Shown here piece by piece: positions 41,684 through 48,512 of a stretch of 48,512 nucleotides of DNA. Positions within the stretch are counted from its first letter, which is position 1. Each line of letters opens with the position of its first letter. The notes below the pieces were generated by a model, which did not search any database, was not told the origin of the DNA, and saw nothing but the letters and a program-made list of their open reading frames with translations. The translations under genes were made by a program, and so were the position numbers. Source of the DNA: an uncultured Succinivibrio sp. (GTDB lineage Bacteria; Pseudomonadota; Gammaproteobacteria; Enterobacterales; Succinivibrionaceae); contig CAAGAC010000076.1 of the NCBI GenBank assembly GCA_900767695.1, forward strand, positions 1 through 48,512, in the 5' to 3' direction.

Positions 41684-42709
41684 ATGATTAGAAAAGCAAT
41701 GATCTTTTTGGCCGGCGCGTTCGCGGCGGCCGCCATGAGCCTTAGCGCCTGCAGCTCCACGAGCACCGGCGAGACCGCCGCCGACAGGGCCGCGCGCGAG
41801 GCCAGGCTCGAGGCTCTGCGCGAGGCGCAGGAGCAGCAGAAGTCGGTGTGGGAGAGCGATCTCGCCTGCGAGTCGCGCTTCCAGATGAACATCAGCCCGA
41901 CTCCCGCCGAGGAGCGCATCGCCAGGCAGTCCGCCCGCACCGTGGTGCACAACCTCAGCAACTCGAGGTTCTTCGTGCACTACCTGCTCACCAGGCTCAA
42001 GGAAAACAACATGCCCATCGAGCTGGCGGCGATCCCGCTGGTCGAGAGCGGCCTCAACCCCAATGTCCGCGCCAACGGCGGCGCCCACGGCGCCTGGCAG
42101 TACAAGCGCCAGACCGGCGCCTCGGTTGGCCTCAGCTCCAGCGGCAACTTCGACGAGATCTACGACTTCGTCGAGTCCACCGACGCCTCCATCCGCTATC
42201 TTGGCAAGCTCTACCGCGATCTGGGCGACTGGGATCTCGTGGCCGCCGCCTACAACCAGGGCGAGTACGGCATCAAGCGCGCCGTCGATGCCGCGGTGGC
42301 CCGCGGCGTGGACCATCCGAACATCTCGAACGTGAGGATCTCGCGCGGCGCCCGCAACTACATCCAGCGCCTCCACGCCTACGCCGACATCCTGCACAAC
42401 CCCTCCAAGTACGGGGTCGCGCTTCCTGACGTGAAGAACCGCCCGGCCTTCCGCAAGGTCGAGGTCGCAGGCAGGATCTCCTCGATGAGCGAGGCCGCCG
42501 CCCTCTCGGGCGTCGATCTCGGCACCCTGAAGAAGCTCAACAACGGCTACCGCTCCGACAGGCTCGGGTCCTCGGCATCCCGCGGGATCTACGTCCCGGT
42601 CGAGCATGCCTCGAAGCTCGAGCACGTGCTCGGCTCCTACAGTTCGGAGAGCGTCACAGGCAACTACCTCAAGGACGTCTCTGGCACCAGCGCGAGGGAG
42701 AGCATGTAA
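41684..42709 (+). CDS. mltD: Membrane-bound lytic transglycosylase MltD, short form without LysM
   Basis: Outer-membrane lipoprotein that cleaves peptidoglycan glycan strands to 1,6-anhydro ends. A lipobox signal ends at LSACSS. The SLT catalytic domain has the Glu in AAIPLVESGLNPNVRA, GAWQYKRQTG and AAAYNQGEYGIKRA. After the catalytic domain the MltD-type segment VKNRPAFRKVEVAGRI and SGVDLGTLKKLNNGYRSDRL is present. The protein stops at 341 residues, without the C-terminal LysM repeats of E. coli MltD. It ends at a strong terminator. rnhA and dnaQ are also close to mltD in E. coli. Confidence 0.92.
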   Translation: MIRKAMIFLAGAFAAAAMSLSACSSTSTGETAADRAAREARLEALREAQEQQKSVWESDLACESRFQMNISPTPAEERIARQSARTVVHNLSNSRFFVHYLLTRLKENNMPIELAAIPLVESGLNPNVRANGGAHGAWQYKRQTGASVGLSSSGNFDEIYDFVESTDASIRYLGKLYRDLGDWDLVAAAYNQGEYGIKRAVDAAVARGVDHPNISNVRISRGARNYIQRLHAYADILHNPSKYGVALPDVKNRPAFRKVEVAGRISSMSEAAALSGVDLGTLKKLNNGYRSDRLGSSASRGIYVPVEHASKLEHVLGSYSSESVTGNYLKDVSGTSARESM

Positions 42710-42722
42710 GCCCTTCCTGAAT

Positions 42723-42755
42723 ACGCAAAAGCCCGGCAGTGCCGGGCTTTTGCGT
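42723..42755. terminator. Intrinsic terminator after mltD
   Basis: ACGCAAAAGCCCGGC pairs with GCCGGGCTTTTGCGT around AGT (42723-42755), with TTTT in the distal arm. Its symmetry allows action on both strands. Confidence 0.85.
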
Positions 42756-43106
42756 CTCTGGGCCGTGAAGGGATCCGGGGAATGGCAAGTCCGCGCTTGG
42801 GGAAGGAGGCAGGCTATAATGAGGAGCGTCAACTCGTGAAGGAACAAGGCTGGGTTCCCGAATGGGAGTAGAGCTCGGGCTCAAGAATCCTTTGCCCCTG
42901 GGGTTGACGCTTAGGAAGCCGCAGGCTTCCTGAAGCCCTCAGCTAACACTTCAGGATCTTTCCTGGATCCCGCCGCAGCCAAATCCACTGAAAGCTCAGG
43001 CATCCTAAAGCAGCATGTCCCGCATGAGGCCTGCCTGCGCCAAACCGCGCATGGCCATTGATGCCATGCGCGAACCGCTCACGGCATCAGCCTAGCGCGC
43101 CAGGAC
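42756..43106. other. Intergenic region mltD / ligA
   Basis: About 350 bp with no credible protein gene. It contains the element at 42826-42931 and a second strong hairpin, CGCGCATGGC / GCCATGCGCG, near 43048-43075 with no T run. Nothing else is recognised. Confidence 0.5.
42826..42931 (+). ncRNA. Structured intergenic element bounded by 8-bp inverted repeats (possible RNA or relic)
   Basis: GCGTCAAC (42826-42833) is the exact complement of GTTGACGC (42903-42910), enclosing 69 bp with small internal hairpins (CCCGAATGGG, GAGCTCGGGCTC). TATAAT lies at 42815-42820 just before it, and a hairpin AGGAAGCC/GGCTTCCT follows at 42913-42931. GGA triplets recur through the region. It matches none of 4.5S, 6S, tmRNA or RNase P RNA as I know them. 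It could be a small RNA or the remnant of a transposon end. Confidence 0.3.
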
Positions 43107-43131
43107 AATGAGGGCCTAGCCGGCCCTCATT
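43107..43131 (-). terminator. Terminator-like hairpin after ligA
   Basis: AATGAGGGCC pairs with GGCCCTCATT (43107-43131) immediately past the ligA stop. The T run is short. Confidence 0.6.
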
Positions 43132-43134
43132 CAC

Positions 43135-45210
43135 TCAGGCCCTGCCCTCGAGGGCGGCGAGCGACTTTAAGAACTCGTCCTCGTAGATGATCCTCACCCC
43201 AAGCTCGGTCGCCTTGGTGAACTTCGAGCCGGGATCGCTTCCACAGATCACCGCGTAGGTCTTCTTCGAGACCGAGCCTGAGACCTTGGCGCCCAGGGCC
43301 TGGAGATGCTCCTTGGCGGTGTTGCGGTCCATCGCGCCGAGCGTGCCGGTGAGCACGTAGGTGCGCCCGGCAAGCGGCGCCAGGGCGCCGCCTGCGGAAG
43401 CCTGCTCAAGCGGGGTCAGCGTGATGTGCGCCGAGAAGAGATCGCTAGGATCGGTGAGCTCGCGGATGATCTCCTGGTTGTGCTTTTCCTTGAAGAAGTC
43501 GAGGATGTGCTCGGCAACCACCACTCCGACGTCGGGCAGGTTCATCAGCGCGTTGAGATCGGCGCGCATGAGCTCGTCCATGGTCTTGAAGTGGGTTGCG
43601 AGCGTGCGCGCGGTCGAGGAGCCGACCTCGCGGATCCCCAGGGCGTAGATGAAGCGGTTCATGGGCACGGTGCGCGACTTGTCGATGGCCGCGCAGAGCT
43701 TGGCCGCCACCACGCTGCCGAGGAAGCGGGCCTTGCGGCCCTCCTTCTCGCCCTCGAGCATGAGGGAGGCGAGATCGTGCTCGCTCAGGCGGTAGAGATC
43801 GGCCACGCTCCTGATCTTGCCCGAGGAGACCAGCTCCTCGACGATGCGGTCGCCGAAGCCCTCGATGTCCATGGCGTCGCGCGAGACAAAGTGGAGCACG
43901 CCCTCGCGAAGCTGCGCCGGGCAGACGAGGCCGCCCGTGCAGCGGGCCACGGCCTCGCCCTCAAGGCGCTCTATCTTGGAGCCGCACTCGGGGCACACGG
44001 TAGGAAAGACGATGTCCTTCGCCTCCCCGGGCACGCGCTTTTCAAGCACCACGCCCGAGACCTGGGGGATCACGTCGCCGGCGCGGCGGACTATCACGGT
44101 GTCGTTGAGCTTGAGGCCCAGCCTGCGGATCTCGTCCTCATTGTGCAGCGTGGCGCTTGAGACCGTCGCGCCGCCGACGTAGACGGGGCGCAGGCGCGCC
44201 ACCGGGGTGATCGCCCCGGTGCGCCCGACCTGGAACTCGACGCCTAAGAGCTTGGTCATCATCTCCTCGGGCGGGAACTTGTAGGCTATGGCCCAACGCG
44301 GGTTCTTTGCGGTGAAGCCCATGCGCTCTTGGATTGGAAGCGAGTTGACCTTGAGGACGATGCCGTCGATGTCGTAGTTGAGGGTGGGGCGGCGCCTGAG
44401 CATGTCCTCGTAGAAGGAGCGCAGGCCTTTCGCCCCATGCTCAATCCTGGCGTTGGGGTTTACCGGCAATCCCATGGCCTTGAGCGCCTGGAGGCGCTCG
44501 TACTGAGTGTCTGGAAGGCTGCCGCCCTCGTACTGCCCCACATAGTAGGCGTTGAAGGTCAGCGGCCTTGAGGCGGTGATCGAGGGATCGAGCTGGCGCA
44601 GCGATCCTGCCGCCGCGTTGCGCGGGTTGGCAAAGGGCTTGCCGCCGCGCTCGCGGGCGCGCTCGTTCCACTTCTCGAATCCGTCGCGCGGCATGAAGAC
44701 CTCGCCGCGCACGTCGAGGTAGGAGGGAAAGGTGCCGGTGAGCCTGAGCGGAATGGCCTTGATGGTCCTGGCGTTTGCGGTGACGTCCTCGCCCACGCGC
44801 CCGTCGCCGCGGGTCGCGGCGCGCTCGAGCACTCCGTCGCGGTAGATGATGGAGAGCGCCAGGCCGTCGAGCTTGGGCTCGGCGCAGTACTCGACCTCGG
44901 CGCCGTCCTGGAACTCGGACATGCGGCGGTCGAAGTCCGCCAGCTCGTCGTCGTTGAATATGTCGCCCATCGACATCAGCGGCACGCGGTGCTGAACGCT
45001 TGCAAAGGCGCTCGCTGCGGCGCCGCCCACGCGGCGGGTCGGGGAGTCGGGGGCGGCGAGCGATGGATCGGAGCGCTCCATCTCCTCAAGCTCGCGGTAG
45101 AGCCGGTCATACTCGGCGTCCGGCACCAGCAGGCTGTCATCGACGTAGTAGGCCCTGGCCCAGCGGTTTAAGGTGTCAATGAGCTCGCGGTAGCGCGCCT
45201 CGTCTGCCAT
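43135..45210 (-). CDS. ligA: NAD-dependent DNA ligase LigA
   Basis: Seals nicks in replication and repair using NAD. The 691-residue protein shows the adenylation motif AEPKLDGLALS (the Lys of KxDG takes AMP), RNAAAGSLRQLDP, a four-Cys zinc finger (CPEC, CTGGLVCPAQLR), helix-hairpin-helix repeats and a C-terminal BRCT domain (TYVLTGTLGAMDRNTAKEHL). The ATG at 45210 has GGAGG 8 nt upstream; two earlier in-frame ATGs are not needed. It lies about 124 bp after zipA, the E. coli order. Confidence 0.97.
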   Translation of the reverse strand: MADEARYRELIDTLNRWARAYYVDDSLLVPDAEYDRLYRELEEMERSDPSLAAPDSPTRRVGGAAASAFASVQHRVPLMSMGDIFNDDELADFDRRMSEFQDGAEVEYCAEPKLDGLALSIIYRDGVLERAATRGDGRVGEDVTANARTIKAIPLRLTGTFPSYLDVRGEVFMPRDGFEKWNERARERGGKPFANPRNAAAGSLRQLDPSITASRPLTFNAYYVGQYEGGSLPDTQYERLQALKAMGLPVNPNARIEHGAKGLRSFYEDMLRRRPTLNYDIDGIVLKVNSLPIQERMGFTAKNPRWAIAYKFPPEEMMTKLLGVEFQVGRTGAITPVARLRPVYVGGATVSSATLHNEDEIRRLGLKLNDTVIVRRAGDVIPQVSGVVLEKRVPGEAKDIVFPTVCPECGSKIERLEGEAVARCTGGLVCPAQLREGVLHFVSRDAMDIEGFGDRIVEELVSSGKIRSVADLYRLSEHDLASLMLEGEKEGRKARFLGSVVAAKLCAAIDKSRTVPMNRFIYALGIREVGSSTARTLATHFKTMDELMRADLNALMNLPDVGVVVAEHILDFFKEKHNQEIIRELTDPSDLFSAHITLTPLEQASAGGALAPLAGRTYVLTGTLGAMDRNTAKEHLQALGAKVSGSVSKKTYAVICGSDPGSKFTKATELGVRIIYEDEFLKSLAALEGRA

Positions 45211-45334
45211 CTTGGGATCCTCCATCATGGTGGAAGGCAGGGCCGCCGCGCTTTTATCCGGCGCTCCCCTGCCCCTTATACGAAAAACGAAGACGCCAGG
45301 CCTTCGTTCTCACATCAAGTCAACTTATGCCCTT

Positions 45335-46120
45335 TCAGGCGCGCGGCGCGCCCTGCTGATCCTGCGGCCCCTGGGCGTCCTCGGGATCCTGGCCGTCGTA
45401 CTTGGCGAAGTCGACCTCCATCCTGTCGAGGATCTCGGAGGTGAGCGGGCGGCCGCTGTTGTCCTGAAGCCCGCCGCCCAGGCGGTCTGCGAACATCTGC
45501 GCCGCAGTGCGCATCACCATCATGTAGTCCTTGGCCTTTCCACGCTGCGGGAGCTTCATGTAGAAGGCAAGCTTGGGGGTGGTGTAGCCCGCCAGATTGG
45601 CGGGGAAGGCGTAGGGCTCCTTGAGCGGGCAGAGCGCGAACACCCTGGCGCCGGTGCCGTTGGCTCCCTCGGACACTATGAAGATCTTGCCTGAAGGATC
45701 GCGGCTGAACCTCAGCTCGCGCACGATGGCGTCGATGTCCTCGCCGCGGTACTCGCGCCCCTCTGGGGCCGCGAGGTTGATCTCGGTGCTCGGCGGAAGC
45801 TTGCGGGTGACGCGGATGGCCGACTCATGCGGGGCCTTGCCGTCGTCGCCGAACTCGACGCGCGGCTCCTCGTGCACCGAGCTGTCCTGGATGCGGAAGC
45901 CGCCAGAGGAGGCCGCCTGCTCGTCGGAGGGCATCTCGGGGGTGACGATGCGCACCTTGCCAAGGCCAGGCGCCTTCTCCAGCGCCTGATCCTCCTTGCT
46001 CGTCTTCGAGAGCCGGCGGTTTGAGCTCCTGCCCGAGAACCACAGCCCGTGGATCACGAACGCGATCACGGCAAGGGCGCCCACTATAAGGATGATGGCG
46101 CTCGAATCGTTCAATGACAT
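45335..46120 (-). CDS. zipA: Cell-division protein ZipA
   Basis: Inner-membrane protein that anchors FtsZ to the membrane at the division site. The 261-residue product has an N-terminal membrane helix (AIILIVGALAVIAFVIHGLW), a charged linker and a C-terminal ZipA-type FtsZ-binding domain (GKIFIVSEGANGTGARVFAL then CPLKEPYAFPANL). Length is shorter than E. coli ZipA (about 328), mainly in the linker, and a Gln/Asp/Pro-rich extension ends the protein. Sequence conservation in this family is low, so position next to ligA adds weight. The broken transposase gene ends 140 bp upstream of its start. Confidence 0.88.
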   Translation of the reverse strand: MSLNDSSAIILIVGALAVIAFVIHGLWFSGRSSNRRLSKTSKEDQALEKAPGLGKVRIVTPEMPSDEQAASSGGFRIQDSSVHEEPRVEFGDDGKAPHESAIRVTRKLPPSTEINLAAPEGREYRGEDIDAIVRELRFSRDPSGKIFIVSEGANGTGARVFALCPLKEPYAFPANLAGYTTPKLAFYMKLPQRGKAKDYMMVMRTAAQMFADRLGGGLQDNSGRPLTSEILDRMEVDFAKYDGQDPEDAQGPQDQQGAPRA

Positions 46121-46176
46121 CTCAACCCCCGCAACAGCTCAGGAACATTGCGCGGGCACCCGGCCCGCGCCCAGTC

Positions 46177-46185
46177 ATTTTAGCA
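46177..46185 (-). promoter_or_regulatory. Extended -10 promoter candidate for zipA
   Basis: The minus strand reads TGCTAAAAT, 57 bp before the zipA ATG, the same nonamer as before dnaQ. It lies between the gene and the transposon remnant, so zipA seems to have kept its own promoter. Confidence 0.5.
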
Positions 46186-46260
46186 AGATTGTGCGCGCCA
46201 CGCCCATCAGCGCATGAAGCCGAAAATGCCAACCTGAATGTGTGGTACCCAAGGCCCCCG

Positions 46261-47983
46261 CTACTGCTCCCAGCCCTCTGTCTCGACCTGCTTCATGAAT
46301 GACAGGTCTAGCCTGAGCGCCTTCAGCAGCTCCCTCTGCTTCTTCGTTATGGCGTCCTTCAGGCGCCAGCCTTCCGCCGTCTTGACATACTGCACCTTCT
46401 CAAGCTCCATGATGGCCCCGTCCACCGTCGCCTCGTTGGCCTTCTGCCACTCCCTTATGCGGCTGCGGATCTTGCGCCACAGGATGAGTCCCAGCAGCAT
46501 TGCGAAAACCTTTCCCTCGGCAGCCTGATCGCCGTGCACGTGGAGGCGCGAGTCGCTAAGGCCGTTCTTCTGGGTGTCGAAGCAGTCCTCGACCGACTCC
46601 TTGGAGCGGTACGACGTCATGATCTCCTGATCGCCCATGTCGCCGCAGGTGGTGAACAGCGCCACGCAGCCGGCAAGCTCTGCCTCCTCGCGGTAGTAGT
46701 CCTTGTTCTCCCTGTAAGCGAACCCGCGCGAGTTGCGCGCCTTCTCGACCGTGTAGAAGGGCTCGAAGGCCTTGGCCCTGCCCTCGAACCCGGACTTGGG
46801 CGCGCGCCCGGTCTCCTCAAGGCCGAGCCTGCATCTCATCCTGGCCTCGCCGAGTCCTTTTAGCTCGTTGACCCGCGCCTCCATGTCCCTGAACATCACA
46901 AGCCACCCGCTGACGCCGCCCAGCTCGAGCGGCACGCGGGACGAGACGTAGCAGTGGTCCCCCGCCTTCCAGAAGTCGCCTCGGCATCGGGGCTTACGGA
47001 CGCCGACCATGACATGCAGGCCTCCCTCACGCTCGAGATCCTTCTTGGCGACACGCCGCAGATGAACCTCCATCCGAGGAGGTGCAGCCAGTTGAAGCTC
47101 TCCCTGGAGAAGCCGCCGTCCATGATCATGACCGTCCTGCCGGGACTGGGCTTCAGATTGCAGTCCGTGGCCTGCGCGAGCACCTGCCTGAAGTTCGCGG
47201 CGTCGTTGATTGATCCGCTGTACGTGGTCATGAACAGCGGCAGCCCTGTCTCGCGGCAGCAGAACAGCCCCTCGTTGATCTGGCGGAGCGACTCGTTGTC
47301 GCGGTTGTGGCCGTACTCCGCCTTGATGATCTGTCCCGAGTAGGTCGAGTACGAGGTCACGTCGTAGAAGATCTGCCTGGCCTTGCCGCCCTGCAGCCTG
47401 ATCCACTTCCTGTAGAAGGCGCTCCTGGCCACGGGATCAAGCAGCAGCTCGCCGGCGCGCCTGCGGTCGAACTTTGGATCGGACAGGAAGAGCATGTTCT
47501 TATTGATGAAGCCGCTGAGATCCTCCATCGAGGAATGGGGGCGCTCGCACAGGTAGGCCGCAAGGCCCAGCAGGTTGCGGACGTGGCGGAAGGGAAAGGC
47601 CGCCATGAGGCTCTCGAACACGCCGGTCTCGATGAAAAGGGCCGTTGCCGCGATGCCGTAGCCTGCCGAGATGACCGAGCCCTGCTCGTGTCCGCAGGCG
47701 CCTTCCCCCTCGTGGCCGGCTTGCGGCCCACGCCCTCGGCGACGGCGCTGGCTGGCTTCTCAAGCCCCATCAGCTCGTAGTACTGCTCGTTGGGTATCAG
47801 CATGTCGGTGCCGTCCGCCGAAGCCTCAAGGCGCCCGATCATGCGCGCGCTGGGATGGATGCTCCTTCCCTGGGCGTTCCTGCGCCTCGGCCCGACGTAT
47901 GCGTAGAAGTACCTGACAGCGCCCCTGGCCTGCACGTAGCCGCTGACATCTGGAACCGGAACACGGGTATAAGGATAAATCAT
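46261..47983 (-). pseudogene. DDE transposase (IS4/IS1634-like) with two frameshifts
   Basis: Three consecutive frames together encode one transposase of roughly 570 residues. Frame one (from the ATG at 47983) gives MIYPYTRVPVPDVSGYVQAR to about 47690. Frame two gives the middle, with DDE Asp residues in FYDVTSYSTYSG and VMIMDGGFSRESF, to about 47045. Frame three gives the C-terminal part with the Glu in YRSKESVEDCFDTQKN and the LHVHGDQAAEGKVF end. Each switch fits loss of one base. No slippery heptamer is obvious, so mutation is more likely than programmed shifting. No clear terminal inverted repeats were found; only the left sequence TGTGGTACCCAAGGCCCCC (46239-46257) looks end-like. Confidence 0.8.
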
Positions 47984-48190
47984 GATTGGCGCCCATGATG
48001 GCTTGACATTTCCTTAATAATTATATAGGACATCGAAAGGCATGAAAAATCAAGCGTAGCTTAAAAATATTTTTTGAATAACAGGGAGATCAAATCTAGC
48101 AGGAGTGGGCGGAGGAGGGGCTATTCAGCAGCCAACACATTCCGGTCGGCATTTTCGGTTATATATTCAATCAGCTCTTTCCATCTCTAA

Positions 48191-48328
48191 TTGGGAAAAA
48201 TACGTCAAGAGGAAGCTTCTCTTCTGGAAATTGGCGACGCATACAACAAGCTCATCATCACAAAAGACGACAATCCTCCAAATCTCGACTTAGATGGAGT
48301 TAAGGTTGGAAGTCTCTCAGACTTTCTC
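48191..48328 (+). pseudogene. 3' remnant of a second ATPase/DUF4143-type gene
   Basis: A 46-codon stretch reads RQEEASLLEIGDAYNKLIIT, then KDDNPPNLDLDGVKVGSLSD and FLVN. This resembles the C terminus of ATP-binding DUF4143 proteins, where a phrase like YLLTxDxxPxxDYxGIKxxNxxDFLL precedes the stop. The frame is closed by TAA just upstream (48188-48190) and the expected end is replaced by the terminal sequence of the tnpB element at about 48329. The assignment rests on a short match by eye. Confidence 0.45.
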
Positions 48329-48361
48329 GTGAACGTACTCCCGCCTATAGAGGCGGGAGCT
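48329..48361 (-). mobile_element. Right-end hairpin of an IS200/IS605-type element
   Basis: CTCCCGCCT (48338-48346) pairs with AGGCGGGAG (48351-48359) around ATAG, followed on the minus strand by GTACGTTCAC. This pattern (a GC hairpin then TTCAC) is common at the 3' end of tnpB-bearing IS200/IS605 elements. The element boundary is inferred at about 48329; the rest lies beyond the window. Confidence 0.6.
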
Positions 48362-48468
48362 TCCTGTTTCAACGAGAACAGCACCTCTGACTCCGAAGAG
48401 TTGCGACGACTTACACTCTCTCCACAGGCGTAGATTTCCGTGCGACCCACGGTTTTTTACGAGTTACG

Positions 48469-48512
48469 TTAGGCAGATATTCGCCTAGTTTCCTCGCGAA
48501 TGTTTATTGCAG
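48469..48512 (-). pseudogene. tnpB: C-terminal end of a TnpB (OrfB)-like gene, continuing outside the window
   Basis: Read from the right edge, the minus strand gives AINIREETRRISA and then TAA at 48471-48469. NAAINIR-type wording is the usual end of the TnpB zinc-ribbon/RuvC region. The same frame continues past this and a second TAA (48459-48457) with TVGRTEIYACGESVSRRNS and then LKQEAPAS, which resembles the extended tail of many TnpB proteins. The tail has therefore either decayed through two nonsense changes or now serves only as the 3' noncoding (omega-RNA) part. Most of the gene is not visible, so completeness cannot be judged. Confidence 0.6.

Noticed and set aside
42826..42910. 6S, 4.5S or tmRNA gene in the mltD-ligA gap
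   Set aside because: None of the conserved cores of these RNAs could be recognised; described instead as an unknown structured element.
46239..48050. Complete insertion sequence with terminal inverted repeats
   Set aside because: I could not match the left-end sequence to an inverted copy beyond 47983, so only the transposase pseudogene is reported.
48105..48293. 62-codon plus-strand frame near the right end
   Set aside because: No ribosome site or similarity; it overlaps the ATPase remnant in another frame.

Overview
This is a GC-rich chromosomal window from a flagellated gammaproteobacterium. Many gene blocks match the gene order of E. coli and its relatives: rlmN-rodZ-ispG-hisS-yfgM-bamB-der, queA-tgt-yajC-secD-secF, perM/bepA next to hda and purM, dnaQ divergent from rnhA with mltD nearby, and zipA-ligA. 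Sigma-54 type promoters lie in front of the flagellar genes, as in Vibrio and Aeromonas. A member of Aeromonadales (possibly Succinivibrionaceae) is a reasonable inference, but no rRNA or other decisive marker is present.

Layout. Positions 1-4250 (minus strand) hold flgD, flgF, flgG, flgH and most of flgI. The hook gene flgE is missing from its usual place and flgB/flgC are not upstream. Positions 4461-14006 (minus) are the rlmN-to-der housekeeping block. Positions 14157-24948 (minus) run from queA through the Sec accessory genes (yajC, secD, secF), the lipoprotein nlpI, a zinc-site ArsR/SmtB regulator, a cysteine desulfurase, an M17 aminopeptidase, a sirtuin and a small membrane protein.

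Positions 25193-27531 hold a Fic-like protein whose motif histidine is Gln, convergent with an orphan protein combining an HExxH motif and a VWA domain. Positions 27680-36628 carry envelope and replication-control genes: yejM/lapC-like, cnoX, perM, bepA, hda, a DUF2066 protein and purM. Positions 36629-38828 are an AT-richer, probably acquired island: a small orphan gene, three 33-bp direct repeats, and an AAA ATPase/DUF4143 gene broken by one nonsense codon. Positions 38897-42709 hold gmhA, dnaQ, rnhA and a short mltD. Positions 43135-46120 hold ligA and zipA.

The right end (46261-48512) is a graveyard of mobile DNA: a DDE transposase gene with two frameshifts, the 3' remnant of another ATPase/DUF4143-type gene, and the terminal hairpin and last codons of an IS200/IS605-type tnpB reading in from beyond the window.

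Functionally most of the window is cell-envelope biogenesis (Sec translocon accessories, BAM lipoprotein and its protease, LPS control, peptidoglycan enzymes, division) plus translation, tRNA/rRNA modification and replication. The least ordinary features are the extended BamB, the incomplete flagellar cluster, the Fic/VWA pair, the Zn-site regulator in front of an atypical cysteine desulfurase, the 33-bp repeats and the tnpB end abutting a broken ATPase gene. A genome-style signal also stands out: Asp is written GAT rather than GAC mainly before codons starting with C, which creates many GATC sites. All functional calls are by reading the sequence; no database search was run.
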